Positions 1 through 7,468 of a DNA stretch of 36,508 bases are shown here, one piece after another. A model generated the notes under the pieces. The model was not told where the DNA came from and made no database searches. It saw only the letters and a list, made by a program, of their open reading frames with translations. The stretch spans positions 1 through 36,508 of the forward strand of contig PLAY01000053.1 of assembly GCA_003134375.1 (NCBI GenBank), given 5' to 3'. The stretch comes from Limisphaerales bacterium. GTDB lineage: Bacteria; Verrucomicrobiota; Verrucomicrobiia; Limisphaerales; UBA11358. How positions within the stretch are numbered: position 1 is the first letter of the stretch; every line of letters starts with the position of its first letter. A program made the translations under genes and the position numbers.

Positions 1-42
1 TTTTGCTCGCCCCGCGACAGAAAATAAACAAAGAAGCCGTCA

Positions 43-336
43 GTGGAATCAACACCAACGGCTTCACAACCAAAGGCTGAAGCCTTCAGTGGTATGAAGA
101 TGGCTACAACGTGCCACTGTGAGCGCACAAACCTGTCTGTGCGCCTGTTTAACCGCCGTTTCACCCGTTGCACGCTTGGCTTCTCAAAGAAGCCGGAAAA
201 CTTGCGCCATGCGGTTGCCTTGTTCGTGTGGCACTTCAATTACTGCCGTGTTCACAGCGCACACAAACAGACGCCAGCAATGGCAGCAGGACTGGTTGAA
301 AAGACATGGACAATTGAGGAATTGCTAAAAACGTAG
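43..336 (+). pseudogene. Transposase C-terminal remnant (IS1-like)
   Basis: The 3' part of this ORF, from about residue 24 (CERTNLSVRLFNRRFTR), matches in style the C-terminal end of IS1-type DDE transposases: an ER/Q-N-L-x-x-R-x-x-x-RRFTR stretch, then FSKK, a YN-type helix with CRVH, and TPAMAAGLVEKTWTIEELL. Only about 75 residues of this similarity are present and the start codon is GTG. The residues upstream do not look like transposase, and frame 3 reads KINKEAVSGINTNGFTTKG before a stop, so a frameshift or recombination point lies near position 100. The catalytic DD part is absent from the window, although the start of the window could hide some of it. I read it as a dead fragment. Confidence 0.55.
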
Positions 337-358
337 TGGTGCGCTAAATTGTCGGTTG

Positions 359-718
359 ATGAGCGCGTGTCTTGTTGAAAAAGACGTTGAGGAAATTGGC
401 CGTTCCGCCTTGGCGGAATTCGACCACAGCGTTTCTGATTTGTCAAAAGACCTTTGTGCGCCGTTCTATCAGGAAGCGAACCGGCTTGAGGGCAAGTTGA
501 CAACACTTTTTCAAATGGTGTCACGGTTGGCACGTTGCGAACCAAACATCAAAGCTGTTGCGGTGTTGTGGGGGGCAATGACGATAGTGTGTGAGGACGC
601 GGAAAAGCGGATATCAAAACTCGCCGAGCAACACCCAAACTGCGGTGCTGACTACTTTTTCGACCAGCTTGACCAATTAAAGAGAAAATGCAAACGTCTG
701 GAAGCGATGCATTCTTAG
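359..718 (+). CDS. Small hypothetical protein beside IS remnant
   Basis: Unrecognised 119-aa ORF starting at ATG 359, one codon inside the track start TTG 356. The protein is helical-looking and charged, with a possible heptad pattern near LEGKLTTLFQMVSRL and a Cys-containing C-terminal end (LDQLKRKCKRLEAMHS). No signal peptide or membrane segment is seen. By eye its codon use is more AT-rich than that of the metabolic genes further right. It overlaps the next small ORF by 31 bases, which suggests translational coupling if both are real. Together with the transposase fragment this suggests acquired cargo. It could also be a chance ORF. Confidence 0.35.
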   Translation: MSACLVEKDVEEIGRSALAEFDHSVSDLSKDLCAPFYQEANRLEGKLTTLFQMVSRLARCEPNIKAVAVLWGAMTIVCEDAEKRISKLAEQHPNCGADYFFDQLDQLKRKCKRLEAMHS

Positions 719-954
719 AGAAGATTACCAGACTGGAATTTGACGCGGTTGTCAAACTTTACGACAGGTTTGCCCACGCTGATAACCCATTTGATCCTGT
801 GGCAGATAAAGCGGAAGATGCTTTCAACCAAACCTTGCAATTGTGGTATGATAGACTGGCGGGGGAAAAATTCCCATTTCAAGACTTTAGAAGAACCGTC
901 ATTTTTCGTTGCAAACTTCAAATCCTGAACGAACTGAACAAGCCCACAATTTAA
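688..954 (+). CDS. Small hypothetical protein
   Basis: Unrecognised 88-aa ORF starting at ATG 688 inside the end of the previous ORF (31-base overlap, different frame). The protein has an aromatic- and charge-rich pattern (FDAVVKLYDRFAHADNPFDP, FPFQDFRRTVIFRCK) that looks more protein-like than random. No known motif, signal peptide or membrane segment is seen. The stop falls just before the non-coding stretch that carries the 28-base palindrome. Function unknown. Confidence 0.35.
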   Translation: MQTSGSDAFLEKITRLEFDAVVKLYDRFAHADNPFDPVADKAEDAFNQTLQLWYDRLAGEKFPFQDFRRTVIFRCKLQILNELNKPTI

Positions 955-979
955 TAGCGCAATCTGGTAGGACATGACC

Positions 980-1007
980 AAACTTTGTCCCACGTGGGAC
1001 AAAGTTT
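980..1007. repeat. 28-bp perfect palindrome
   Basis: AAACTTTGTCCCAC is followed directly by its exact reverse complement GTGGGACAAAGTTT, with no spacer. The centre is CACGTG. It lies in the 238-base gap between the small ORFs and the aldolase gene, about 185 bases before the aldolase start. A zero-spacer palindrome fits a dimeric-regulator operator better than an RNA hairpin, since a hairpin would need a few unpaired loop bases. Confidence 0.8.
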
Positions 1008-1192
1008 TGTCGTCCTCATTCTCGACTTTTTTGTCATAATTCCCTTCAGAAGCCGCATTCATTGGCGGCCAGCCAGCCAGCAATTCATTGGAGAATTCAT
1101 TCCGAAGGCTCCCACCTTCGTTCACTCCCGCCTTGTGTTTCACGCCGTTTGCTGCAACAATATACTCCGAACACATTTTTCAAACATCACCC

Positions 1193-2203
1193 ATGAGCCC
1201 CAAGACTCCCAAACCCAAAGAAACGGCCGAGAGCCGCTGGCTCTCCTTCCGGCCCGAAATCAAAGTCCTCGATTGCACCATTCGCGACGGCGGATTGATG
1301 AACAATCACCAGTTCGACGATAAAACCGTGAAGATGGTGTATGACACCTGCGTCGCCGCCGGCGTTGATTACATGGAGCTCGGTTACAAGGCGTCGCGCA
1401 AAGGCATCAAGCAGGGCGAACATGGCTGTTGGAAATATTGCACCGAGGAGGACATGCGCCGCATCGTCGGCGACAACCAGACGAATCTCAAACTCACCGT
1501 CATGGCCGACGCCGAACGTTGTGATTATCACGAGGATATTCTGCCGAAAAAGGACAGTATCCTGGACATGATCCGCGTGGCGACCTACATCACCCAGATT
1601 CCCACCGCATTGGATATGGTCAAGGACGCGCACGACAAGGGCTACGAAACGACGGTCAACTTGATGGCCGCCTCAATCATCCCCGAACGCGAACTGGACG
1701 AGGGGCTGGAAATGCTCGCCAAGTCCGAGGCCAAGGCAATTTATTTGGTGGACAGTTTCGGGGCATTTTACAGCGAGCAGATCCATTTTCTGGTGAAGAA
1801 ATATCTTTCGCATTGCAAGCCCGCCGACAAGGAGGTGGGCCTGCACATGCACAATAATCTCCAACTGGCCTATGCCAACACCATCGAAGGCATCATCGAA
1901 GGCGCCAATTTTCTTGACGCCACGATGGCCGGACTGGGCCGCGGTGCGGGAAATTGTCCAATGGAACTGCTCATCGGTTTTCTTCGCAACCCGAAGTACC
2001 AGATCCGTCCCATCCTCGACTGCGTGCAGAATTACATCGAGCCGATGCGCGCCAGGCTGCGGTGGGGCTACGACCTGCCCTATCTGCTGACGGGTCTCCG
2101 CAACCTGCACCCGCGGGGCGCCATCAGGTTCAAGGAGCTTGAACTGAAAGGCGAGAAGGGCGACATCCTCAAATTCCATGACGACGTCACGGATCAGGAG
2201 TGA
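1193..2203 (+). CDS. DRE-TIM metallolyase / HMG-CoA lyase-like aldolase
   Basis: Predicted 336-aa aldolase of the HMGL-like (DRE-TIM metallolyase) family, which includes 4-hydroxy-2-oxovalerate aldolase and HMG-CoA lyase. The metal/base motif is near the N-terminus (LDCTIRDGG, the D-x-T-x-RDG signature), and the HxHN metal-binding motif is seen later (GLHMHNNLQLA), followed by a Gly-rich loop with Cys (GLGRGAGNCPMELL). I chose ATG 1193 rather than the track start at 1088 because the extra 35 residues are low-quality and family similarity begins after MSPKTPKPKETAESRW. No clear Shine-Dalgarno is seen. It is monocistronic, and no thiamine- or ring-cleavage partners lie nearby, so the substrate cannot be named. 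Confidence 0.85.
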   Translation: MSPKTPKPKETAESRWLSFRPEIKVLDCTIRDGGLMNNHQFDDKTVKMVYDTCVAAGVDYMELGYKASRKGIKQGEHGCWKYCTEEDMRRIVGDNQTNLKLTVMADAERCDYHEDILPKKDSILDMIRVATYITQIPTALDMVKDAHDKGYETTVNLMAASIIPERELDEGLEMLAKSEAKAIYLVDSFGAFYSEQIHFLVKKYLSHCKPADKEVGLHMHNNLQLAYANTIEGIIEGANFLDATMAGLGRGAGNCPMELLIGFLRNPKYQIRPILDCVQNYIEPMRARLRWGYDLPYLLTGLRNLHPRGAIRFKELELKGEKGDILKFHDDVTDQE

Positions 2204-2383
2204 ACTGCGTAAAGCTTCGCCACGCAGCTGGGGGATGACAAATGACGGGCGGGGAGAAGCGAGGGTTGAAGATGGAGGATGCTGAGTCGTCTGCGAGACC
2301 CGATCCATTGGGATTCAATGTTTAACCGCGCACCGCAACGCGCTTTATACGGCTATCTTCCATCCTCTATCCTCGCTTTTCCG

Positions 2384-2914
2384 TCACCATTTTTCCCAAT
2401 GCACGTATTCGCGGTTGAACCGGGTGCGCGGCTCCTTTTCCTCACCGGGATGGCCGATGGCAATGCCGGCGATGGGGATCACCGATGCGGGTAATTGAAG
2501 AATCTCCCTGAGCTTCCGGATGCGGTCTTCCCGCGGGTGGACACCCAGCCAGCAGGCGCCCAAACCAAGGCCATGTGCGCACAGCAACAGATTCTCGATG
2601 GCCGCCGAGCAATCCTGCAACAAATAACTGAGCTGGCGGTCGTGCGCCGCATCGAGGTCGCCGCAGACAACGATGCCCAGCGGGGCCGTGGCCAGCATGC
2701 CGCCGTTGGGCAAAGCCGCCGCGATGGCTGATAGTGTTTCCTTTTTCCGGATGACCACAAAGCGCCACGGGTCCCTGGCCACCGCCGAGGGCGCCGCCAT
2801 GGCCGCCTGCAGCAGTTGGGTGATGGCCATCTCGCTGACTTCGCCGGGCGCATAAACCCGGATGCTCCGCCGGCCGAGGATGAACTGGAGTTTGTCGTTT
2901 GGTGTCAGGCTCAT
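2384..2914 (-). CDS. Nitroreductase family protein
   Basis: 176-aa protein of the FMN-dependent nitroreductase fold. It shows the N-terminal RRSIRVYAPGEVSE motif (RRSxRxF/Y), the PSAVARDPWRFVVI segment (usually PSAxNxQPWxFV), and the later GLGACWLGV stretch, all typical of the family. These enzymes use NAD(P)H to reduce nitro groups, quinones or flavins in the cytosol; the substrate here is unknown. I use ATG 2914 (MSLTPNDKLQF) because the extra 31 residues of the track ORF are Arg-rich and come from a repeat-like sequence. ATG 2938 (MLEAKIKT) is a possible alternative. It stands alone, transcribed toward the aldolase gene. Confidence 0.85.
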   Translation of the reverse strand: MSLTPNDKLQFILGRRSIRVYAPGEVSEMAITQLLQAAMAAPSAVARDPWRFVVIRKKETLSAIAAALPNGGMLATAPLGIVVCGDLDAAHDRQLSYLLQDCSAAIENLLLCAHGLGLGACWLGVHPREDRIRKLREILQLPASVIPIAGIAIGHPGEEKEPRTRFNREYVHWEKW

Positions 2915-3120
2915 AGTTTTGATTTTTGCTTCGAGCATACTCCGCAGCACCCGGGAGGGCGAGCCTCCTCGCGCCGCGACTTTAAGCCTCAGGCTCCACA
3001 GTACCATGACGGACTAGGAAGAAGGCGCGAAAAATATCAAAGTCAGAAACCGCCACTTTAGGTTTCTTTCATCCAGATCGAAACTTGCGGTTCCTGCCTG
3101 TGGCACTACGCTGATTGCGG

Positions 3121-3894
3121 GTGAGCACGACCTGGAACACTGAAGAATACTCTGCAACACCGCCTTGGGGCGAAGTTGCCCGCCAGCCCGTGTTTGCCAC
3201 CACCCATTGGTCGGTGGTGCTGACAGCCGGGCGCAGTGATGTCCCGCAGGCACAGGCCGCCCTGGAAAAACTTTGCCAGACGTATTGGTATCCGCTCTAT
3301 GCTTATGTGCGACGGCGGGGATATGCCCGGGCCGATGCCGAAGACCTGACCCAGGCATTCTTCGCGTGGCTGCTGGAGCGGGACTGGTTGGGCGTGGCCG
3401 ACCGGCAATGCGGCCGTTTTCGCTCATTTTTATTGACCAGCTTCAGCCGTTTTCTGGCGAACGAATGGGACAAGGCTCGAACGCAAAAACACGGCGGCGG
3501 CCGGATGGTTTCCCTGCCCTTCGATGATGCGGAAGCCGGTTGCGCCCGGGAATCGGCGGACAACGCCACTCCCGAACAAAGTTTTGAATGGCGTTGGGCG
3601 CTGACCTTGCTGGACCAGGTCATGCATCGGCTGAGTGCTGAATTTACCCGGGACGGCAAGGCGGAATTGTTTGAGATGCTAAAACCATGTTTGCTGGGTG
3701 AACGCACGGCGCAACCGTATGCGACTTTGGCGTTAAAACTGGCGATGACCGAAGGCTCGATGAAAGTGGCGGTGCATCGGCTGCGGCAGAGGTACCGGCA
3801 ATTGCTCCGGGAAGAAATCGCCAACACCGTCGCGAAACCGGAAGAAATTGAAGAGGAATTGCGTTATTTGTTTGCCGTGCTGGCCAGACGATGA
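3121..3894 (+). CDS. ECF-like RNA polymerase sigma factor
   Basis: About 257 aa. The opening FATTHWSVVLTAGRSD, the region-2 stretch LCQTYWYPLYAYVRRRGYARADAEDLTQAFFAWLL and a C-terminal sigma-4-like helix-turn-helix (YATLALKLAMTEGSMKVAVHRLRQRY) are typical of the ECF-related sigma factors common in Planctomycetes and Verrucomicrobia. These often stand next to a Ser/Thr kinase, as here, and are thought to take their signal from it. The start is either TTG 3115 or GTG 3121; I chose GTG. No anti-sigma gene is visible. The kinase gene begins 101 bases downstream on the same strand. Confidence 0.88.
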   Translation: MSTTWNTEEYSATPPWGEVARQPVFATTHWSVVLTAGRSDVPQAQAALEKLCQTYWYPLYAYVRRRGYARADAEDLTQAFFAWLLERDWLGVADRQCGRFRSFLLTSFSRFLANEWDKARTQKHGGGRMVSLPFDDAEAGCARESADNATPEQSFEWRWALTLLDQVMHRLSAEFTRDGKAELFEMLKPCLLGERTAQPYATLALKLAMTEGSMKVAVHRLRQRYRQLLREEIANTVAKPEEIEEELRYLFAVLARR

Positions 3895-3953
3895 GCCGGT
3901 TCCAGCACTCAAGCGTTCCGCCGCGAAGGCCAGCGGGTCGTTTCCGCTGTAAC

Positions 3954-3988
3954 CTTCCGCCCGTTTTCCTTTATAATTAGGGCGGAAG
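3954..3988 (+). promoter_or_regulatory. Hairpin masking kinase RBS, with -10-like box in its loop
   Basis: CTTCCGCCC (3954-3962) and GGGCGGAAG (3980-3988) form a perfect 9-bp stem with a 17-base loop. The 3' arm contains GGAAG, the only good Shine-Dalgarno for the kinase ATG at 3996. The loop contains TATAAT (3972-3977), a consensus -10 box, with only a poor -35 match upstream. A transcript reading through from the sigma gene would fold and hide the ribosome site, whereas one started from the loop promoter would lack the 5' arm and be free to translate. Confidence 0.55.
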
Positions 3989-3995
3989 AATTATT

Positions 3996-6900
3996 ATGAA
4001 TACGACCCGGGTTTGCCCCATTTGCGGAAAGCCGGTGGTTCCTGAGGCCCCCCAGGGTCTCTGTCCGGAGTGCCTGATGAAATCCGGCTTTGAAACCAGG
4101 GCGGAAAATGAAGCGGCGGGCGGAAAATCAGCCTTTGTGCCGCCATCCGTCGAGCAGATGGCCAAACTTTTTCCCCAGCTCGAAATCATCGAATTGCTGG
4201 GCCAGGGCGGCATGGGCGCGGTTTACAAAGCCCGCCAACCGCGCTTGAACCGGTTCGTGGCGCTGAAAATCCTTTCGCCGGAAAAACAAAGCGACCCGCA
4301 ATTCGCCGAGCGATTCGAACGCGAAGCCCGCGCGCTGGCCTGGCTGAACCATCCCAACATCGTCACGGTTTACGACTTCGGCGAAACGCAGGGAAATTAT
4401 TTTCTGCTGATGGAATTTGTGGACGGCCAGACGCTGCGACAGGTGTTGCTGGCGCGGAGACTCGCGTCCGCCGAGGCGCTCGCCATCGTGCCGCAGATCT
4501 GCCAGGCGCTGCAATACGCCCACGATCAAGGCGTCATCCACCGCGACATCAAACCGGAAAACATCCTGCTCGACAAAAAGGGCCAGGTCAAAATCGCCGA
4601 CTTTGGCATCGCCAAGCTCCTGGATCAGGCGCCACAGGACATCTCCTTGACCGGCGCCAAGGACGTGGTGGGCACGCCGTATTACATGGCGCCGGAACAG
4701 ATCGAGAAACCGCAGACCGTGGATCATCGGGCGGACATTTATTCGCTGGGCGTCGTGTTCTATGAAATGCTCACCGGTGAACTGCCGCTGGGAAATTTCC
4801 AGCCGCCGTCGCAAAAGGTTCCAATTGACGTGCGCCTTGATGAGGTGGTGCTGCATGCCATGGAAAAAGAGCCGGAACGCCGCTACCAAAAGGCCAGCCA
4901 GATAAAGATGGCGGTGGAGACAATTGCCGGCACCACCGCACCGGCGGGGAATGCGGAGGTATTCGCCCAGGATTCTTTGGCGGGGGATTACACTTTGGAC
5001 ATTGGCAGTTGCCTGCACCGTGGCTGGGCTTTGGTGCGAGGCAATTTTTGGCCGGTTATGGGTGTCACTCTGCTGATCCTGCTGCTGCGCCTCGCCGCCT
5101 TTTTCGCTGTGATCGGGGTTGTTGTCAGTGGTCCGCTCATGGGCGGATTGAGCCTGTATTTCCTGAAGAAAATACGCGGCGAACCGGCAGGTGTAGGAGC
5201 CGCCTTTTCCGGTTTCAGCCGGGCATTTCTGCCGCTCTTCCTCGCCAGTCTGGTTATGGCCGTACTCACGACCGCCGGATTTTTTTGTCTCATATTACCC
5301 GGCATTTATCTCGCGGTCGCGTGGACCTTCACCCTGGCCCTGGTCATTGACAAACGACTCGGTTTTTGGCCGGCCATGGGGTTGAGCCGCAAGACCATCT
5401 CCAAACATTGGTGGAAGTTCTTCGGATTCATCATCGTTTTGTCGCTCATTAAAATGGCGGGGATGCTCGTCTTTTTTGTGGGTTCCCTGATCACGGCTCC
5501 CGTCGCGCTGGCAGCGTTGATGTACGCTTATGAAGATATTTTCGGCGTGGCCAGAAAACCGGCTGAGATTCCGTCGCCCGTTCCGCCAGTCGCGGCCACC
5601 GCACAGCCAGCCCGGCAATCCAATCGATTATGGGGCTGGCTCCTCGCCGGGCTGCTGATCCTGTTGTTGATTGGCCTTGGCATTGGACTGGCGCACAGGC
5701 GTCACCTGCCAGCCGGCCAGGTGTTCATTGCCGTTGACAGCGGCAAAAGTTTCCAGCCAGGGGACGTTGAAGTGCAGTTAATTGAAAAGCAGGAAGTCGC
5801 CGATTTTCTTCAAAAGAAACAGGCTGTCATTGAATTGGGAAACGCAACTCTACAGCGGGAACTTGCCGCTGCAACGGAAGGTGTCGAAAAGGCTGAAGCC
5901 GCCCTAAATTCATTCTCAGCGGAAAGCCAATGCCTGACCAACGCTGATTATGTCACCGCCAAGACCGGGCGCGACAAAGCAAAGGCTGAACGAGACAGCC
6001 TGATAGCGGAATATCCTGCCTTCAAACAAAGAATCGATTCGGCGCGGGTCAAAGCCAGCGGACTCGAGAAAAAACAAGCAAAGATGCAAACGAAAGATGC
6101 GGAGCTGGACTCCGAAGTCACGTTCGCCAGAATCGAGTTGCAGGACGCCCAAAACGTACTGGCGGATTATCGCAAAAAAGCCGCACTGCTCAAAGACACC
6201 ATCGCCTTGCTCCAGGATAAAATGGATACCATCGAACGTTTAACAACCAATCCCAACGCCGCAAAGCTTGATGCCGCCAAAACTCAACTGGCGGCGGTCA
6301 AAACCCGATTGGAAGAGTATCCCGGCGCCGAAACTTATTTGTCGGACTTTTCGCCAGTCATGTCTCAGAAAGCGCACACTGACCCTGATGGCAAATTGTC
6401 CTTCAGATATCCACGCGACAAAGCCTTCACGATTTTTGCAACCGCCACGCACCCCGCACCTGCAGAAAGATACTATTGGCTGGTTGACGCTCCCACCAAC
6501 GGGGAAACGGGTCGCGTTTTGCTCAACAACAATAATCTGGTTTATGCCGACCCCGATGGTTACTTCAAGGTCAAGCCAAAGGAACAACTCGCGGTACAAT
6601 CCGGAGCCGATCATCCTGGCCCTGGCAGGACGAGCAAGAATCATCAGTCCAACCGACCAACCCCAATAATTGCGGCGACTGAACTTGTCAGTTCGAATGC
6701 TTTTGGGAACTTGTTGAACAAAGACCAGCGTCTGGTGGTGCAAGCGACTGACCGGCAGTTTCGTAGCTTCCTGGACACGCGCACGTTTAACGGCTGGTCA
6801 GAGAAAGAGCGCGCGGACCTGGAAAGGCGTTTGATTGACGCTCTCAAAGGGCCGCGTTCAGACGAGTATTACCAGGCCATCAACTCACTGGCCGCACTGC

Positions 6901-7271
6901 GCTCCATCAACGCACTGCCCGCACTGCGTGAGCTCGCCTTTGATCGCCGGGAAAAGGACAATCGCGACCGCTGGATGTCCGCGCGCGCGCTCGGCCTGCT
7001 CGGGGACAGGCAATCCGTGCCGGAACTGATTCCCCTGCTTTATCACTACAACGTGAACACCCGCTGGTGGGCGCAGATTTCGCTGGTGGGGTTGACCGGG
7101 CAGAATTTTGGCAAGGATTGGCGGGCTTGGGGCAAATGGTGGAATTCGCAAAACGGCCAGCCGCCGTTCAATCCGGAGATCATCCGTTGGTCGAAAACCC
7201 AGGCTGAACCGGACCAACTGGCGGAGAGCCTCGAGGAAAGCGACCGCAGGTTTCTCGAGAATCTGAAATAA
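3996..7271 (+). CDS. Membrane Ser/Thr protein kinase with coiled coil and HEAT-like end
   Basis: 1091-aa multidomain protein. Residues 8-29 form a zinc-ribbon-like pair of CxxC (CPICGKPVV, CPECLMK). The kinase domain follows: GQGGMGAVYKA nucleotide loop near residue 69, ALKIL lysine near 91, HRDIKPENILL catalytic loop near 183, DFG near 202 and APEQ. All catalytic residues are present, so it should be active. Residues about 345-520 hold several hydrophobic helices, and a single membrane segment lies near 545-565. A long Lys/Glu/Ala coiled coil (about 590-760), a linker, and a C-terminal region with HEAT-like helical repeats (about 960-1050) follow. Similar Hanks-type kinases of Verrucomicrobia/Planctomycetes pair with ECF sigma factors like the one upstream. 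Its target is unknown. Confidence 0.9.
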   Translation: MNTTRVCPICGKPVVPEAPQGLCPECLMKSGFETRAENEAAGGKSAFVPPSVEQMAKLFPQLEIIELLGQGGMGAVYKARQPRLNRFVALKILSPEKQSDPQFAERFEREARALAWLNHPNIVTVYDFGETQGNYFLLMEFVDGQTLRQVLLARRLASAEALAIVPQICQALQYAHDQGVIHRDIKPENILLDKKGQVKIADFGIAKLLDQAPQDISLTGAKDVVGTPYYMAPEQIEKPQTVDHRADIYSLGVVFYEMLTGELPLGNFQPPSQKVPIDVRLDEVVLHAMEKEPERRYQKASQIKMAVETIAGTTAPAGNAEVFAQDSLAGDYTLDIGSCLHRGWALVRGNFWPVMGVTLLILLLRLAAFFAVIGVVVSGPLMGGLSLYFLKKIRGEPAGVGAAFSGFSRAFLPLFLASLVMAVLTTAGFFCLILPGIYLAVAWTFTLALVIDKRLGFWPAMGLSRKTISKHWWKFFGFIIVLSLIKMAGMLVFFVGSLITAPVALAALMYAYEDIFGVARKPAEIPSPVPPVAATAQPARQSNRLWGWLLAGLLILLLIGLGIGLAHRRHLPAGQVFIAVDSGKSFQPGDVEVQLIEKQEVADFLQKKQAVIELGNATLQRELAAATEGVEKAEAALNSFSAESQCLTNADYVTAKTGRDKAKAERDSLIAEYPAFKQRIDSARVKASGLEKKQAKMQTKDAELDSEVTFARIELQDAQNVLADYRKKAALLKDTIALLQDKMDTIERLTTNPNAAKLDAAKTQLAAVKTRLEEYPGAETYLSDFSPVMSQKAHTDPDGKLSFRYPRDKAFTIFATATHPAPAERYYWLVDAPTNGETGRVLLNNNNLVYADPDGYFKVKPKEQLAVQSGADHPGPGRTSKNHQSNRPTPIIAATELVSSNAFGNLLNKDQRLVVQATDRQFRSFLDTRTFNGWSEKERADLERRLIDALKGPRSDEYYQAINSLAALRSINALPALRELAFDRREKDNRDRWMSARALGLLGDRQSVPELIPLLYHYNVNTRWWAQISLVGLTGQNFGKDWRAWGKWWNSQNGQPPFNPEIIRWSKTQAEPDQLAESLEESDRRFLENLK

Positions 7272-7468
7272 TGCCCCGAAAGCCAGAGACCCCCATACGA
7301 ACCAATGAAAAAGGATGTCCCCGGCGGTTGGTCTGAACGCAAACCAACGGTTCAGCATTCTACGGTTGCCATACGCCCGATGGCCGGTTGCAGAACGGGT
7401 AAAATCAGCCTTGAAGGGTTGCGTCCCACAAGGACGACGCTCCAGTGCAAGAGCAAACCGCGGGTGGC

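Noticed and set aside
7272-7468. Possible terminator between the convergent kinase and CoA-transferase genes
   Set aside because: Only short competing pairings (GTTGGT/ACCAAC and CTGAAC/GTTCAG) and no U-run; not strong enough to call.
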